From: Narthecium ossifragum
Lineage: Eukaryota > Streptophyta > Magnoliopsida > Dioscoreales > Nartheciaceae
Assembly: GCA_963920575.1 (NCBI GenBank)
Contig: OY986967.1
Location: 11,030,061-11,094,060 of the forward strand
Length of the DNA stretch: 64,000 bases
Direction: 5' to 3'
Shown here: piece after piece, positions 23,919-35,243 of the stretch
Position numbering within the stretch: position 1 is the first letter of the stretch
Layout of the letters: each line of letters opens with the position of its first letter
The notes under the pieces: generated by a model
What the model saw: the letters and a program-made list of their open reading frames with translations, nothing else
What the model was told of the DNA's origin: nothing
Database searches by the model: none
Program-made: the position numbers and the translations under genes

Positions 23919-26734
23919 TGTCACACCCCGACCCAGAAAACCCATCCAGGGCGAGGCGTGAGGAGAAACCTACACTATCTACATCCGATACGGCGCGACA
24001 ATACACAAAGCGGAATAAATTTGAACTTAAAGACTTCCAAGGGCATAAAGGCAAATCTAAATATTACATTGCGGAATAAAACTCAATGAAAAGAGGGAAC
24101 ATGATTTCATATATTAAACGTTAAATACATCATCCTCAAAAGATAACTTTAAACAAAAGCTGCCAAAATACATTTGTTCCTCTGAGACCTCAAATGCCTC
24201 CGAAAGTCGACGCGCCGCCAATACCTGATCTAGCTGGAACCACCGAGGATGAGCTGATGCCTGCACCTGCAAATGCAGCCCGGGTAGGAGTGAGCAATAA
24301 GCTCAGTAGGGTTCTACTCTACTCTACGTCGCACAGGAAAGAGGGGAAACTACAAAGTCCCGATGTCTCATCTCTAAGGGAAACTCACGTTACGTCCACC
24401 GCCTACCCCAGGGCACGCGCTCTGTGACTTCAACTGTCAACAACCGTCCCTCTCAACCACCAAGCGCCAAGTGTTGAACAACAAAGGGGTAGGACCCAGG
24501 GCAGCACGTAACTTCCATTAATATGGATACTGAGCATGAGACGAGAACTCTGGGCGACCTCTACACCTTAAACAACAGATGATAGCCAACTAGACCCATC
24601 CTCAAAAATACAGAGATTTGGCATAACAGGCACGCCCCAGTCCGTGCTACCCAGCCATGGTCCTAGAGCTAGATCCGAGCTACCCGAGAGCCTTGAATCG
24701 GCGAAGACCCTATTCACCCACACCCTAGCCTTATGCTCTAATGCAAACAAGATGCATGCAATGCTCATGCACAGATAAAGAGATATAAGCATCCAACAAG
24801 ATGACATCAATTATACAGGGCTAGGCATAGCCTCTAGCTAGCCAAAGGGGTGAGCATAGCAAGGGTCTCAAATACATGTAAGCTATGCTAACAATACGAC
24901 GATTAGAGCAAATCAATAAACACAGATATACAATAGTCTTCAGTGCTCTCTGGCACCTGACAGACTAAGGTTCCACAGTTACCCCACAGGTAACTGGCCA
25001 ATGGCCAAGCAACAACAATAGAGCCAATTTCGGCATTACAACGGTGTCTGCAGCCGTCAACCGAAATTTCTACAAGGGGATACAACCCCAGCCAAGCCAA
25101 CAAGGCACATACAAGATATATATAATCTATCAGTACAACGGGTTATGGCCCCGGCGCACGCTGGCAATCAGCGGAGCTATTAATCAAAGTAGTAAATCTA
25201 TACTAAGCATGCAGGGCACAACTCCGGCCCATTTATACTAAACATTCCCGGGGATCGTCACTCCCCCGGTTACCCATAAAGTGATAAAGTAATCACAACT
25301 ATATTCATATAGGTATAACATGCTTTATCGGAAAACTGCTTGAAAACTGGTAGAAATCGGTAAACCGATCCGGAATATAAATCACGGCGTAATCCGAGGA
25401 TAAACCCGTTAAAATACAGATTAAAATATTATAATAATCGCCACTTATCATTGGGAAACCCCCACGTGAAAACCGGGTCGAAAAGAAATCGAAAACATTG
25501 AATTCGAATCAATTATACAAATCAGCACATAGAGGATTGATCATCTTACCCAAGATGATCGATCATTTACATGGGTGATCCCTGCCTGGGAAGGAAGGAT
25601 CGATCTTCTTTCACAAGAAGATTGATCTTCCTTAAGATTGTGTTCTGTCTGGGAAAGAAGGATCAATCTTCTGGCACCAGAAGATCGATCTTCCTCAAAC
25701 ACACCCTCTGTCAAGAAGAGGATCGATCTTCTTCAGACGGAGCAGAACACTAACAAACAAAAGATCAATCTTCTTCCCAAAGAAGATCGATCCTTCATAC
25801 TCAGCAGAGAAGAATGAATAGTGTCGGAAATCAAATTTCTTAGATTTAACCTATCAAAACATATCAAAATCAAACCAAACTTGGTAGGCATCTGCAATTG
25901 GATGTGGGGAATCTAATGACACTAAGAAATCAAACTTTGGATGATCAAATCCTCCGAATTAAATCAAATGGCCCGGAAGCCGACAAAACTGATGAAAAAC
26001 TGAAATTTTTGGATTTGATCTATCAAACAGCGATGGAATCCACTTAAACTTTGCAGGAAGGTCTATTTGATGGTGGGGAATTCATTTATGCAATAAAAAC
26101 CAAACTCAGATCGTGAAATATCAGATCTGAGTCCAACCCCGTCGAAAAACCGACAAAAATACGGAATTCATCTGAAAGAATACGGAAATGAAACCATAGC
26201 TAACTTCTAAACATAGCAAGGAATGAGAATACCAAAAACCAAAGCAATCCAATACACAAAACAGCCAGAAATCATGAAAAAGCAATCCTAGGGTTACCAA
26301 CTCATAGGAATTGGGTAGAAACACCTACATGTATAGACGTGTAGGCGATCTACAAGATCCTCAACTCCGATCCGCACCGAAAAGCCACAGCCCCAAGCTC
26401 CAAGAACCAGCCGGTAGCCCAAGGAAGGAGAGAGGAAGAGAGAAAGAGAAAAAGAAAGAAAAGAGAAGAGCTTAAATAAAAAGCTGGAATCGATCACAAC
26501 CGTCCGATCGGAAGCGCCTTTAAGGTTCTAATCAAACACATACATCAATCAAAGGCAGTGTGTGCAACGCGGGTGTGAAATTGACCAACAGGGAGCATAT
26601 TTACCAAAATGCCACTGGGGTCAAAAACAGCGATGCGACCAACCGATCGCATCCCATGGCCAACCGAGCCAAACCACAAAACCAGACCCTCGACCTAACG
26701 CGGTCGGACCATGTTGGAGGTACGGGTCCTCACA
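23919..26734 (-). mobile_element. Long LTR-like element, TGTGAGG family, minus orientation
   Basis: Starts TGTCACACCCCGACCC at 23919 and ends GGTCCTCACA at 26734, the mirror image of the termini of 27325-33367 and 13738-16487. Flanks are TTGTA and TGGCA, which agree at three of five bases, so the target duplication is decayed or absent. No coding region. It carries the clearest hairpin array in the window (25535-25792). Confidence 0.7.
25535..25792 (-). repeat. 30-bp hairpins in a 63-bp register
   Basis: Four inverted repeats of exactly 30 bp lie at 25535-25564, 25598-25627, 25661-25690 and 25763-25792. The first three start exactly 63 bp apart; a single arm at 25721 marks roughly the next position. 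Each has a GATYRATC core at both ends, stems of about 13-14 bp with at most one or two mismatches, and a 2-5-nt loop. Confidence 0.8.
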
Positions 26735-26894
26735 TGGCATATCATGATGACATGGCATGGGCATACACATCAATGCATCCCCATGGGGACCCATTTATAT
26801 GAATATAATAATATTATTTTAATAAGATTATTAAAATAATATAAATAAGTAAATGCCACTTTTGAATTTATTTATGGGACATATTGGTAGTAGT

Positions 26895-27324
26895 GCTCGT
26901 GGTTGCCGGAGAGAGGGAGAGAGGGAGAGAGGGTGGTAGTGCTCGTTGTTGCCGAAGAGGATGCGAGGGGTGACGGGGGTCCGCGGAGATGGACGACAGC
27001 CGGCGAAGGGCAGCTCCAGCGGCTGGATTTCCTTTGGATCTGGCTGGTCGGAGGACGGGAGGTCGGATGGTTTGGAGGTCGGGAGGGTGGGTTGGTGAAG
27101 ATGGATGGAGAGAGGGAAAGAGGGAGAGAGGGTGGTGGTGCTCGTGGTTGCCGGAGAGGACGCGGGGGGTGACGGGGGTCCGCGGAGATCGACGGCAGCC
27201 GGCGAAGCGTGGCTCAAGCGGCTGGATTTCCTTTGGATCTGGCTGGCTGGAGGACGGGAGGTGGAATGGGTTGGAGGTCAGGAGGCGGGGTTGGTGAAGA
27301 TGGATGGAGAGAGGGAGAGAGGGT
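26895..27324 (+). repeat. 195-bp GC-rich minisatellite, left part
   Basis: Units marked by GTGCTCGTGGTTGCCGG start at about 26895 (short), 26938 and 27137. The array is interrupted at 27325 by an LTR insertion and continues at 33368. Purine-rich stretches (GGAGAGAGGGAGAGAGGG) separate the units. Confidence 0.8.
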
Positions 27325-27632
27325 TGTGAGGACTCGTCCCAACAACCTGGTCCGACCGCGTTGGGTTGAGGGTTTGGTTTTGTGGTTTGGCTCGGTTGGC
27401 CTTGGTTTGCGATCGGTTGATCACATCGCTGCTTTTGGACCCCAAGGGAAATTGCGCCCTGACGGTCGATTTCACACCCGCGTAGTGCACACACAGCCTT
27501 GATTGATGTATATGATTGAATAGATCCAGTAGGAGCGTTCATGATCGTCGGATCCGGACGAGATTGAGACGAGATCGCAATTTGGAGTCAAATCGGATTC
27601 AGTCCGATCAGTTGGTTCGTCTGAACCGCTTA

Positions 27633-27634
<2 letters not shown>

Positions 27635-27681
<47 letters not shown>
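27635..27681 (+). repeat. CT dinucleotide microsatellite
   Basis: An uninterrupted run of about 23 CT units in the 5' part of the LTR-like element; it lies where a transcribed leader could be. Confidence 0.95.
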
Positions 27682-27683
<2 letters not shown>

Positions 27684-28594
27684 CTTCCTTCTCCCCCATG
27701 CCCGACCTCTCTCCTTCTCCTTTCTTCTTCCCCGCTCACGACCGTGCCGGCCCTCTCCCTTCTCCGAAGCTCCTTCGTCACCGTCGCTGGCCGCCGTTGT
27801 CCCTCGAGCTCCCTCTCCTCAGATCTAGAGCTTCTCTCCCACGAGTTCTATCTCTCTCCTGAGAACCCCAGATCCGAAATCCTCTCCGCCGATCTCCCTT
27901 CTCCGGAGCTTCTTCTCCGCCGTCGTCCACCGCCGCTCCTCTCCGAGCTCGTCCTCATCCCTCTCGAGTTGCGGAACCCCTTCTCCTCTCAGATCCGACA
28001 CCCTCTGCCCTCGCGAGCTTGCTGGAAGCCCTCTTCCACACCGATCAATGAACTCCGCTGGCCACTTCACGTCGCCTATCGCCCGCCGCCAAGCTCCAGC
28101 ACCTAAAACAACATTGGGAATATCTGATCCGACCTTCCCTCTTCTTCTCCGAGCTGTGAGGTAGGGTTTCCACCTAGGTCTTTGATTGCTTCTCTTCTAG
28201 ATTTATCCATGATGCATGTTCTTCATCTGGTAGATGTTCTTAGGATTTGATTGTGATTTATTTGGGTTTTCTAAGCATTTATCCCCGGATTTTATCGTAT
28301 CTCTGTTCTTCGATGAATAGTCACGTTCAACCTTGATTTGTGAGCTGTGTGAGCATGATCTCGTGAAACCTTCAAGATGAACGTTGTAGATCATTGAGTT
28401 CTCTTTCGATTGCCGCTGGTTTCGTGATTTTTCTATTTATATATGATTTTTGGAGAATTGTTTTCTAAATTACTGTGAAACAAAGATTAAGAAATTGATT
28501 AGTAAATCATGTGAAAATTAGACATCAATTAGATCCGATTCTTGGGCTGCATGTTTCTAGTATGCTAATATACAATTGCTCAAGTTTAATTTCC

Positions 28595-28621
28595 AACTCG
28601 ACGTCGTTTGGACGTCGAATT
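28595..28621. promoter_or_regulatory. Palindrome with GTTTG loop, second copy
   Basis: Arms AACTCGACGTC and GACGTCGAATT (one mismatch) around GTTTG, matching the site at 15293-15319. A base pair differs between the copies on both arms together (C-G there, T-A here). Confidence 0.5.
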
Positions 28622-29663
28622 GATAAGATTTCATCGCCTCTAACTAGGGTTTAATGTAGAAATCCATAATTTGGCTTTTAGTGGATTTATGATGTTTTAC
28701 CGTGTTTAAGTCGTCGAGATACATGCAATTGGTATTCCTAGTGATCTCGAGGGCTAGAATGTTCAAATTGGTGGTTCTTAGATGATTAATTGTTTGATGT
28801 CGGCATGTTTAGTTAGCTATAAATCATTCTTGTTCAATTAGCAATTAATTGCATGTCATTCTTATTTACATCGTATTATATACATGTATACTTAGCTTGT
28901 GGTTGAACCAAGGGAGTCACGCCCCTTGGGATGTTTAGATAATTAAACGGGGCGAAAGTGTGTCCTAGATTATATACACTATATTTATTGTTGTCGTTGT
29001 TGTGATTGTGTGGCCGGGGGTGTACCCCATTATAGAAATTGCAGTTGACAGCTGTGGATGTCGTTGTAATGCCGAAATTTAGATTTTATTGTGTAGTTGC
29101 TTGTTTACGGCATGTGTTGTCGTTATTTGTGTTAGATAGATCTTTATTTGATGTAGACCCATGCTATGCTTCCGCAAGCTTGATGCTTCGCCTAGCCCGT
29201 GTATGTTGTCTTGGCATATTGTTGCATGCTACTATTCCTGTATTCCTGTGCCTGAGTATTGCATGCATATGTTTGCATTAGAAGCATAAGGTTAGGGCGT
29301 GGGTGATGAGTGCATGAAAGAGCACTCTGAACAACCTTATAACCATCTCAATTGCTAGATTATTATCCTTAATCAGCAGCTTTATTACTATTTTTATATC
29401 TATATGTTGCTTCACATGGTTGTTTGGAAAATGCAGGAAATTGGAGCTAAAAGAAGCTGAAAAGAGTATATGGATCAACTTCAAAAATTAATCTGTACAT
29501 GCTCATGAAGAACCAGATGATGTACAATATATGGTTGGAAAGCTCTTGAAGTCTAGATTCTGGAGAATTTTACGGTTCGTGATTCCGATTTTCCTAGATG
29601 AAGTTACGGCAATTTTAGTACCGATGGCGCAGTCTGAAGGGCAGAACCGAAAATAAGCTGGAA

Positions 29664-29985
29664 GTCCGATCGATCCGCCGATCGATCGGACAACGTAGAA
29701 ACGTGACAGAACATGTATTTTTCAGCTATAAGGGGTCCGATCGATCCCTCCATCGCTCCTACTCAAAAATAGCCAAAACAAGCGGATTTTTATGCAACCG
29801 ATCAATCCAACACTCATAATCCGATCGATCGGACTTTGGAATTAAAGGTTGACAAAACGTATGCTTTCTAGAGGAACACGATTCGATCGATCCATCCATC
29901 GCTCGGACTCGGGCGTACATAAAAGTTGAAAATTTTAATGAGACCGATCGATCCAACATCCCGAGGAGGATCGATCGGACGTTCC
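29664..29985 (+). repeat. GATCGATC-core hairpin array in U3
   Basis: The best unit, 29664-29691, is a perfect 12-bp stem (GTCCGATCGATC with GATCGATCGGAC) and a 4-nt loop. Related, partly decayed units begin near 29735, 29795, 29881 and 29942. Confidence 0.75.
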
Positions 29986-30040
29986 CAGTGAATTAAATCA
30001 ACGGTTTAGATCAAATCCGTTGATGGAGAGACTTTGGGGC

Positions 30041-30050
30041 TATAAATAGG
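30041..30050 (+). promoter_or_regulatory. LTR TATA box
   Basis: TATAAATAGG, about 55 bp after the last hairpin of the array. The identical core is found on the minus strand at 6934-6944. Confidence 0.65.
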
Positions 30051-30389
30051 ACTCTTTCTAGGGTTTGAGGAGGACTTCTTGGACGTTTTTGGAGGCTCTT
30101 TTCAAGACTTTTTCAAGAGGAAAAAGATGGAGACATCTCCATCCATGGCCGAGTAATCCACGGGCATGGCGGACGGATGATCTAGCGAGGATTAGGGTTT
30201 CTTCTCCAACAATGGTTCATAGTTTTTAATCTTCATTGTTAAACTATTTTCTATGTATTGGATCTTCAAACATTATTTTCAGATTATAGATTTCTATGTG
30301 GATGACTAATATTATGAATCCAGTCATGCTTCTTTCATGATCTTATAATCCCATAGTCTTCTCTTTTGATTCTCCTACCGAGTCTTGCG

Positions 30390-30620
30390 AGACCTTTGCT
30401 ATACATTGCCCGTAGTGACAGCTGGTATTGTATATTCTTAGGGATCTGGTAAGACAAGGTTGGGGCTCTATCCCGTGAAATCTTTGCTATGCATTGCCGA
30501 TTGTGAGAGTTGGTATTGTGTATTCTTAGAGATCCGGTTAGAGTTAGGGCTTTGTCCCGATGAACTTTTGCTGCGCGTTGCCTGTAGTGACAGCCGGTAT
30601 CGTGTATTCTTAGATTTGGT
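30390..30620 (+). repeat. Degenerate 70-75-bp tandem repeat in LTR
   Basis: Three copies of a block with TTGCTATRCATTGCC, then GTGACAGCTGGTATTGTRTATTCTTAG-like sequence, start near 30411, 30485 and 30566. Confidence 0.6.
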
Positions 30621-31758
30621 TGGATGAAGTTAGAACTATAAAAAGGAAGAACCAATCGTAGGAAGAGACATTTATATATTTTATCAGATTCATAATTCTA
30701 TATCTTCCGGTTAAGGCGATTGGGATGTGAATCCCTTAACTGAGTATTATATGAACCATTGAGAAGAGAAGAACCTAAATCCGAGTGAAGTGATTCCTGA
30801 AGCCTAGCCTTATCAAAAGCCTAATATCTTTAGTTAACATTACATTATCATTAATCCTTTGATCTAATTTAATTTAGTTAGCTTTCTTCATTATTTTCAA
30901 TTCATTGTTATTTGTATTTCTGGATCTTTCCTGCTTGTCTCTCTATGGGATTCGACCTCTCTTATGCTGTACTGCACCGCGACCGTTGTGCGTGACACAT
31001 TTGAGCGACATCAGTGGGCGAATAGGGGTTTCGCCGATCCGAGGCTCTCGGGTAGCTCGGATCTAGTCCTAGGACTGGGGTTCGGGTAGTCGAGGATTAG
31101 GACGTGATTATCATCAATGATTATGTTTGATATCATTCGAGGACTATTAGGTAGTCGGACTAGAATATTAGATTGTTATTGAGGTTTAGAGGTCGTGTCG
31201 GTTCTCCAAGGCCAAGTGCTAAGGATGGTTGTCGATGCTCTTGATGTGTGTCCCCAGGCAGTGGCTTCCTGCTGGATAAAGGGTGTTCCTACTGATTCTG
31301 GTTCTTTGTTTCCTCCCAGCGTGTTTGGTTGATGTTCCCAGCGTGGTCGGTTGAGAAGAGTATGATCCCTTGGGGAATCGATAGAGGTTATGGGACCCCG
31401 TGGCATCCTTTAGACTTAGGCGGAGAAACGATACTGTTGTTGTTCCCCTTCCTTTCTATGCGACGTATAATAGCGTAGAACCCTACTGAGCTTTGTTGCT
31501 CACTCCTACCCGAGCTGCATCGGCGATCCAGGTCGATGCAGTCCTTTCCTTTCAAGTGATCTTCTGGGCGTTGGCGCGCCATTTTCGAGGTGATCGTGGA
31601 CTTGGAGTTTCGAGGAGTACTTGACGATCCTGGAGTTTTCCCTTTTGTTAATAGTTGTACATTTGTAGTTATATTAAATGTATAATTTCCCTCTTCGAGG
31701 ATTTGATTGTCTGTATTAAATTATGTAATGAGGGCCGATGAAAGCATTGTATCAGAAC

Positions 31759-33150
31759 TGATGAGTGCATGAAAGTGAACTCTCAATAGCCTTATAACTA
31801 GTTTAATTAGTGGATTTTTCATCCTTAATTAGTCTCTTTAGTTCTATTTTTATACTTATATGCTGCTTCACAAAGTTATTTGGAATATGCAGGAAAGTGG
31901 AGTTAAAGAAGCAAAGATATGTCATATTCAACATCAAATCTGTAACTGCTCAAAATGAACCAGATAATATTCTATACATGGTTGGAAAGCTCTTGAAGTC
32001 TAGTTTCTGGATAATTTTACGGTTCGTGATTTGGAGTTTCCTAGAGGAAGTTACTGCAATTTTAGTACCAATGGCTCAGTCTGAATGGCAAAACAGTAAA
32101 TACTCAGGAAAGAAGATCGATCCGTTCCAAAAGAAGATCGATCTTAGTCGGGGCGAACCAGGTTACGAAAATTGAGATAAGAAAGAAGATCGATCTCTAT
32201 CCTTAAGACGATCGATCTCTTGTTGGACGACTTGAAAATGAACGAAGCAGATATAATCCAAAGGCTGAAGTAAAGTTAGGGTTTCTTACCCATATTTAAG
32301 GAAGTTGTCCAAGACATAAAGGGGGGGTCGGCCAGCACTATTGGAGGCGTTTTGAAGGCCGGAAAGAGGGGAGAAGACCGCACGAAGATCTGGGGTTTTT
32401 CTTTCTTATCTTTCTTATGAATATCTTGGTTGTTTTTATGAACATGAGTGGCTAATCACTTTGCTAAGGAACCGATGCAGCCCTAACTGAATCATTCTAT
32501 GTTATTAGATCATGATTATTTAATCAGTTTATTTTAAATGTTTCATTCATTATTATAACTGAGATCTTAAATACCTTTATCTAGCCAATAGAAGTATTAT
32601 AGATTGTTTTATGTGAAATTGAGTGAGGGTTCATTCCTTAATCTTGCACGATCTATGAATGAATGAGATTTAGTCGAAGCCGGGTTCAAGCTAAGACAAT
32701 TCTTGGTTCATAATTACTCTTCAGAGCTTAATGGATTCTTGATTGACACTTAGCTATGGGTTCATTAGCTAGGGTTAATTGAACCCATAGCTAGGGTTAA
32801 TTGAGGGTACTTGGTGAAGACCGAGGCCGAACGGATCATCATAATGGAAGAACGAGCCCTTGGAGTTAACCTTTGATTTTGTTGATTCAATGTATAGAAT
32901 GAGGATGTTATGGTGAAATCGGAACCTTAGTATTCATCCATAATATTTCCATCGTTTTCTTATTTGTTATTAGATCTTCTATTTTCGATACTTCATATTT
33001 TTTACTTTCCCTTCCTTATTTTCTTTCTTCTATGTTCTTTAGCGTTTTACTCTAATAATCTCTACAAATCTCTGTGGGTACGATACTCATCTTGCTGCTA
33101 TACTGATCACTCCGATTTGTATACTTGCGAGATATAAAATTTATTCATCA
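31759..33150 (+). mobile_element. Solo LTR (TGATGAG family), nested
   Basis: 1392 bp from TGATGAG to ATTCATCA. Flanks are AGAAC and AGAAT, a 5-bp duplication with one change. The first 300 bp align with the start of 29304-31013; later parts differ, so it is a distinct subfamily. GATCGATC pairs lie at 32115-32143 and 32188-32217. No coding region. Confidence 0.8.
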
Positions 33151-33367
33151 AGAATCTGTACTAGATAGTGAAATTTGTGATAGCAGATTCATATTCATGT
33201 AGAATTTAGAACTGTTAGATTTATCGTCTTTATTTATCATGAAGATTATAAACTGTACAGGGTTCAAATTGAGAAATACCTGGGAAACTCTCACCGTTTG
33301 TTTTTAGAAATAGTTTTAGGACCCTCACGCCCCGGACCGGATGGGTTTTCTGGGTCGGAGTGTGACA

Positions 33368-34010
33368 AGGGTGGTGGTGCTCGTGGTTGCCGGAGAGGAC
33401 GTGGGGGTGACGGGGGGGTCCGCGGAGATGGAAGGCAGCCGGCGAAGGGCGGCTCCAGCGAGTGGATTTCCTTTGGATCTGGCTGGTTGGAGGACGGGAG
33501 GTGGGATGGGTTGGAGGTCGGGAGGCTGGGTTGGTGAAGATCGTTGGAGAGAGGGAGAGAGGGTGGTGGTGCTCGTGGTTGCCGGAGAGGACGGCTCCAG
33601 TGGCTGGATCTACTCTGGATCTGGCCGGCTGGACGACGGGAGGCGGGATGGGTTGGAGGTCGGGAGGCTCGGTTGGTGAAGATGGAGGGAGAGAGGGAGA
33701 AAGGTGGTCGTCGTGGTTGCCGGAGAGGACGAGGGGGGGGGGGGTGACGGGGGTTCACGGAGATGGACGACGGCCAGCAAAGGGCGACTCCCGCGGCTGG
33801 ATGTCCTTTGGATATGGCTGGCTGGAGGATGGGAGGCGGGATGGGTTGGAGGTCCCCTGGCTGGGTTGGTGAAGATGGATGGAGAGAGGGAGAGAGGGTG
33901 GTGGTGCTCGTGGTTGCCGGAGAGGACGCCGGAGGTGACGGGGGTCGGCGAGCGAAGGGCGGCTGGATCTCCTTCACTGGCTGGAAGTTGGGAGGTAGGG
34001 TTGGTGCCGA
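33368..34010 (+). repeat. 195-bp GC-rich minisatellite, right part
   Basis: Continues the array split by the LTR at 27325-33367. Units start near 33378, 33571, 33706 and 33904 (193, 135 and 198 bp apart). Minus-strand open frames through it are proline/serine repeats and not taken as genes. Confidence 0.8.
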
Positions 34011-34489
34011 TGGAGAAGGGGCGACGTTGGTTGGGCCTTGGGTAATGCGCAGGAAAAGGGAATTTTATCCCGGGATAGGATGCTGGATCCCGGGATAGAT
34101 GCTAACCTGGGATCAGAATCCCATGCTTTCCTGGTATTCCTATCCCAGGATAAAAGGGCTGTTTGGGTCTTACCCCGGGATGAGGGCAATCAATCTCGGT
34201 ATTGGTTGCCCTTATCCCGGTACCAAACAGGGCCTTAAGGTTCCAAATAGTCTAATATTGACAAAAAATAACATCATTTTCGTATGCAAAAGATGCTTTA
34301 GATGTATTCAAAAGAACCTACAACATAAAAGGAAAAGGATCCTAGTGCTATCTAAAATAGTAGAAATCAATATGGTTTTTTTATTCTTCCTCAAGTTCAT
34401 TCCAAATGTTATGTCATTAGTTAGATCGCAACCAATTTGGCAATCAAGAAAACAAAAAATGTATTTGTGAAAAAAGACGTTGTAGAGTA

Positions 34490-34920
34490 CAATCTCAAGC
34501 ATCTGTCTTCCGTGCTCGTCCTTGCGTTTCTCGATTATGGACTTCTGCCCAATAAGTCTCTTGTGTTCCTTATCCACAATCTCAGCTAAACCAGTAAGGG
34601 CATGTTTGGCAGCCTTGGATCCGCTGGGATCCAAGGGATGGGAGGGATGCGCGAATCCCGTGGACCGGATCTGCGCGTTTGGATCAACGTCGGATCCCGG
34701 TCGAATCCTATTTTCGGCGTCCGCCTTCGAGCGGACGCCATTTTTGGAATCCACGGGGCGGATTTTGGATTCTGGATCCCGCGGATTCTGGATCCGCCCC
34801 TCTTGCCAAACAGGCCCTAAGTTATATTTAAGTTTGGATGGTCCTTTCACTAGTGGATAAATCAATGTCCTAGCTTTGTTGAGAGGCTCGGCAAGTACAG
34901 TCATGATATAGATCAGGGTC
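34490..34920 (-). pseudogene. EIF3A: eIF3a fragment interrupted by a MITE
   Basis: Minus strand. An AG acceptor just before 34920 opens TVLAEPLNKARTLIYP, and after removal of the 220-bp MITE plus one TAA the frame continues LTGLAEIVDKEHKRLIGQKS and then IIEKRKDEHGRQMLE. This matches the segment of plant eIF3a, the scaffold subunit of translation initiation factor 3, just after its PCI region, where the charged helical part begins. The similarity ends at about 34494. The rest of the gene is not seen nearby, so it is a gene fragment, perhaps carried by a transposon. A functional product is unlikely. Confidence 0.65.
34598..34817. mobile_element. Tourist/PIF-Harbinger-like MITE
   Basis: 220 bp with terminal inverted repeats GGGCATGTTTGGCA and GGGCCTGTTTGGCA (one mismatch over 14 bp), flanked by TAA at 34595-34597 and 34818-34820. 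The 3-bp TAA duplication is the mark of PIF/Harbinger elements. The inside is built of GGATCC-like inverted repeats. It splits eIF3a-like coding sequence. Confidence 0.85.
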
Positions 34921-34926
34921 CTGCAC

Positions 34927-34957
34927 AGAGAGAGAGAGAGGGAGAGAGAGAGAGAGG
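34927..34957 (+). repeat. GA microsatellite
   Basis: An AG/GA run with one GGGA interruption, just upstream (minus sense) of the eIF3a-like exon; on the minus strand it forms the CT-rich tract before the AG acceptor. Confidence 0.9.
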
Positions 34958-35070
34958 ATATAGAAAAATAAGGACCTCGAAAGCAATTTCCTCTTCAAGA
35001 TTCGCAAGACCATGAGCTTCTTTGGTGCAATCTGGTTTTCTTTTACCTCTTTTTGGGCCAAATAGAATGC

Positions 35071-35243
35071 TTACAAGAAAGGAAAAAATTTGGAAAAATT
35101 GAATACTTTTCATAAAAACAAAGTATCGAACATGTTATAGGTGTGTAAAACCAAGTCTACAAGAAAGGAAAAAAATTGGAAAAATTAGAGAACTTTTCAT
35201 AGAAATAAAGTATCGAATAGATTGTAGGGGTGTGTAAAACCAA
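35071..35243 (+). repeat. 87-bp tandem duplication
   Basis: ACAAGAAAGGAAAAAA starts at about 35071 and again at 35158; the two copies differ by a few substitutions and small indels through GGTGTGTAAAACCAA. Confidence 0.85.

Larger units (their letters stand above)
29304..31013 (+). mobile_element. Solo LTR (TGATGAG family), nested
   Basis: 1710 bp from TGATGAG to GACATCA, flanked by a perfect GTGGG duplication (29299-29303 and 31014-31018). The sequence on the two sides joins to match 15641-15710 of the sister element, confirming the borders. U3 holds a hairpin array (29664-29985), then a TATA box at 30041. A motif repeated three times (AGGGATCTGGT-like and TTGCTATGCATTGCC, 30390-30610) gives a degenerate tandem repeat. 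No coding region. Confidence 0.88.
27325..33367 (+). mobile_element. Long LTR-like element, TGTGAGG family, with two nested solo LTRs
   Basis: Runs TGTGAGGACT to GTGTGACA, flanked by a perfect AGGGT duplication (27320-27324 and 33368-33372). Without the two nested solo LTRs it is about 2.9 kb, close to the 2.75 kb of the copy at 13738-16487. It contains a CT microsatellite and GC-rich, proline-coding-like sequence (27690-28110) that has no recognisable protein. It entered the 195-bp minisatellite array. Confidence 0.8.
23274..34237. mobile_element. Composite TIR-bounded insertion, non-autonomous
   Basis: The left edge GCCTCGTTTGGCTGCGGGATA and the reverse complement of the right edge, GGCCCTGTTTGGTACCGGGATA, look like diverged terminal inverted repeats of a Harbinger or hAT-like element. 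The left edge cuts a coding exon. I see no clean target duplication and no transposase. Inside are AT-rich sequence (23480-23720), a 195-bp minisatellite and two long LTR insertions. Without the later insertions the core would be only a few kb. The outer limits are uncertain. Confidence 0.4.

Noticed and set aside
25535..25792. Regular palindromes resembling a CRISPR array
   Set aside because: Each unit is itself an inverted repeat within an LTR of a plant genome, with no cas genes and with variable stems; not a CRISPR.
27516..28106. Long plus-strand open frame of 196 codons
   Set aside because: Ser/Leu/Pro-rich translation of a CT microsatellite and CT-rich leader inside an LTR-like element; no known domain.
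33291..33977. Minus-strand open frame of 228 codons
   Set aside because: Pro/Ser-rich translation of the 195-bp minisatellite; frames are open on both strands because of composition.
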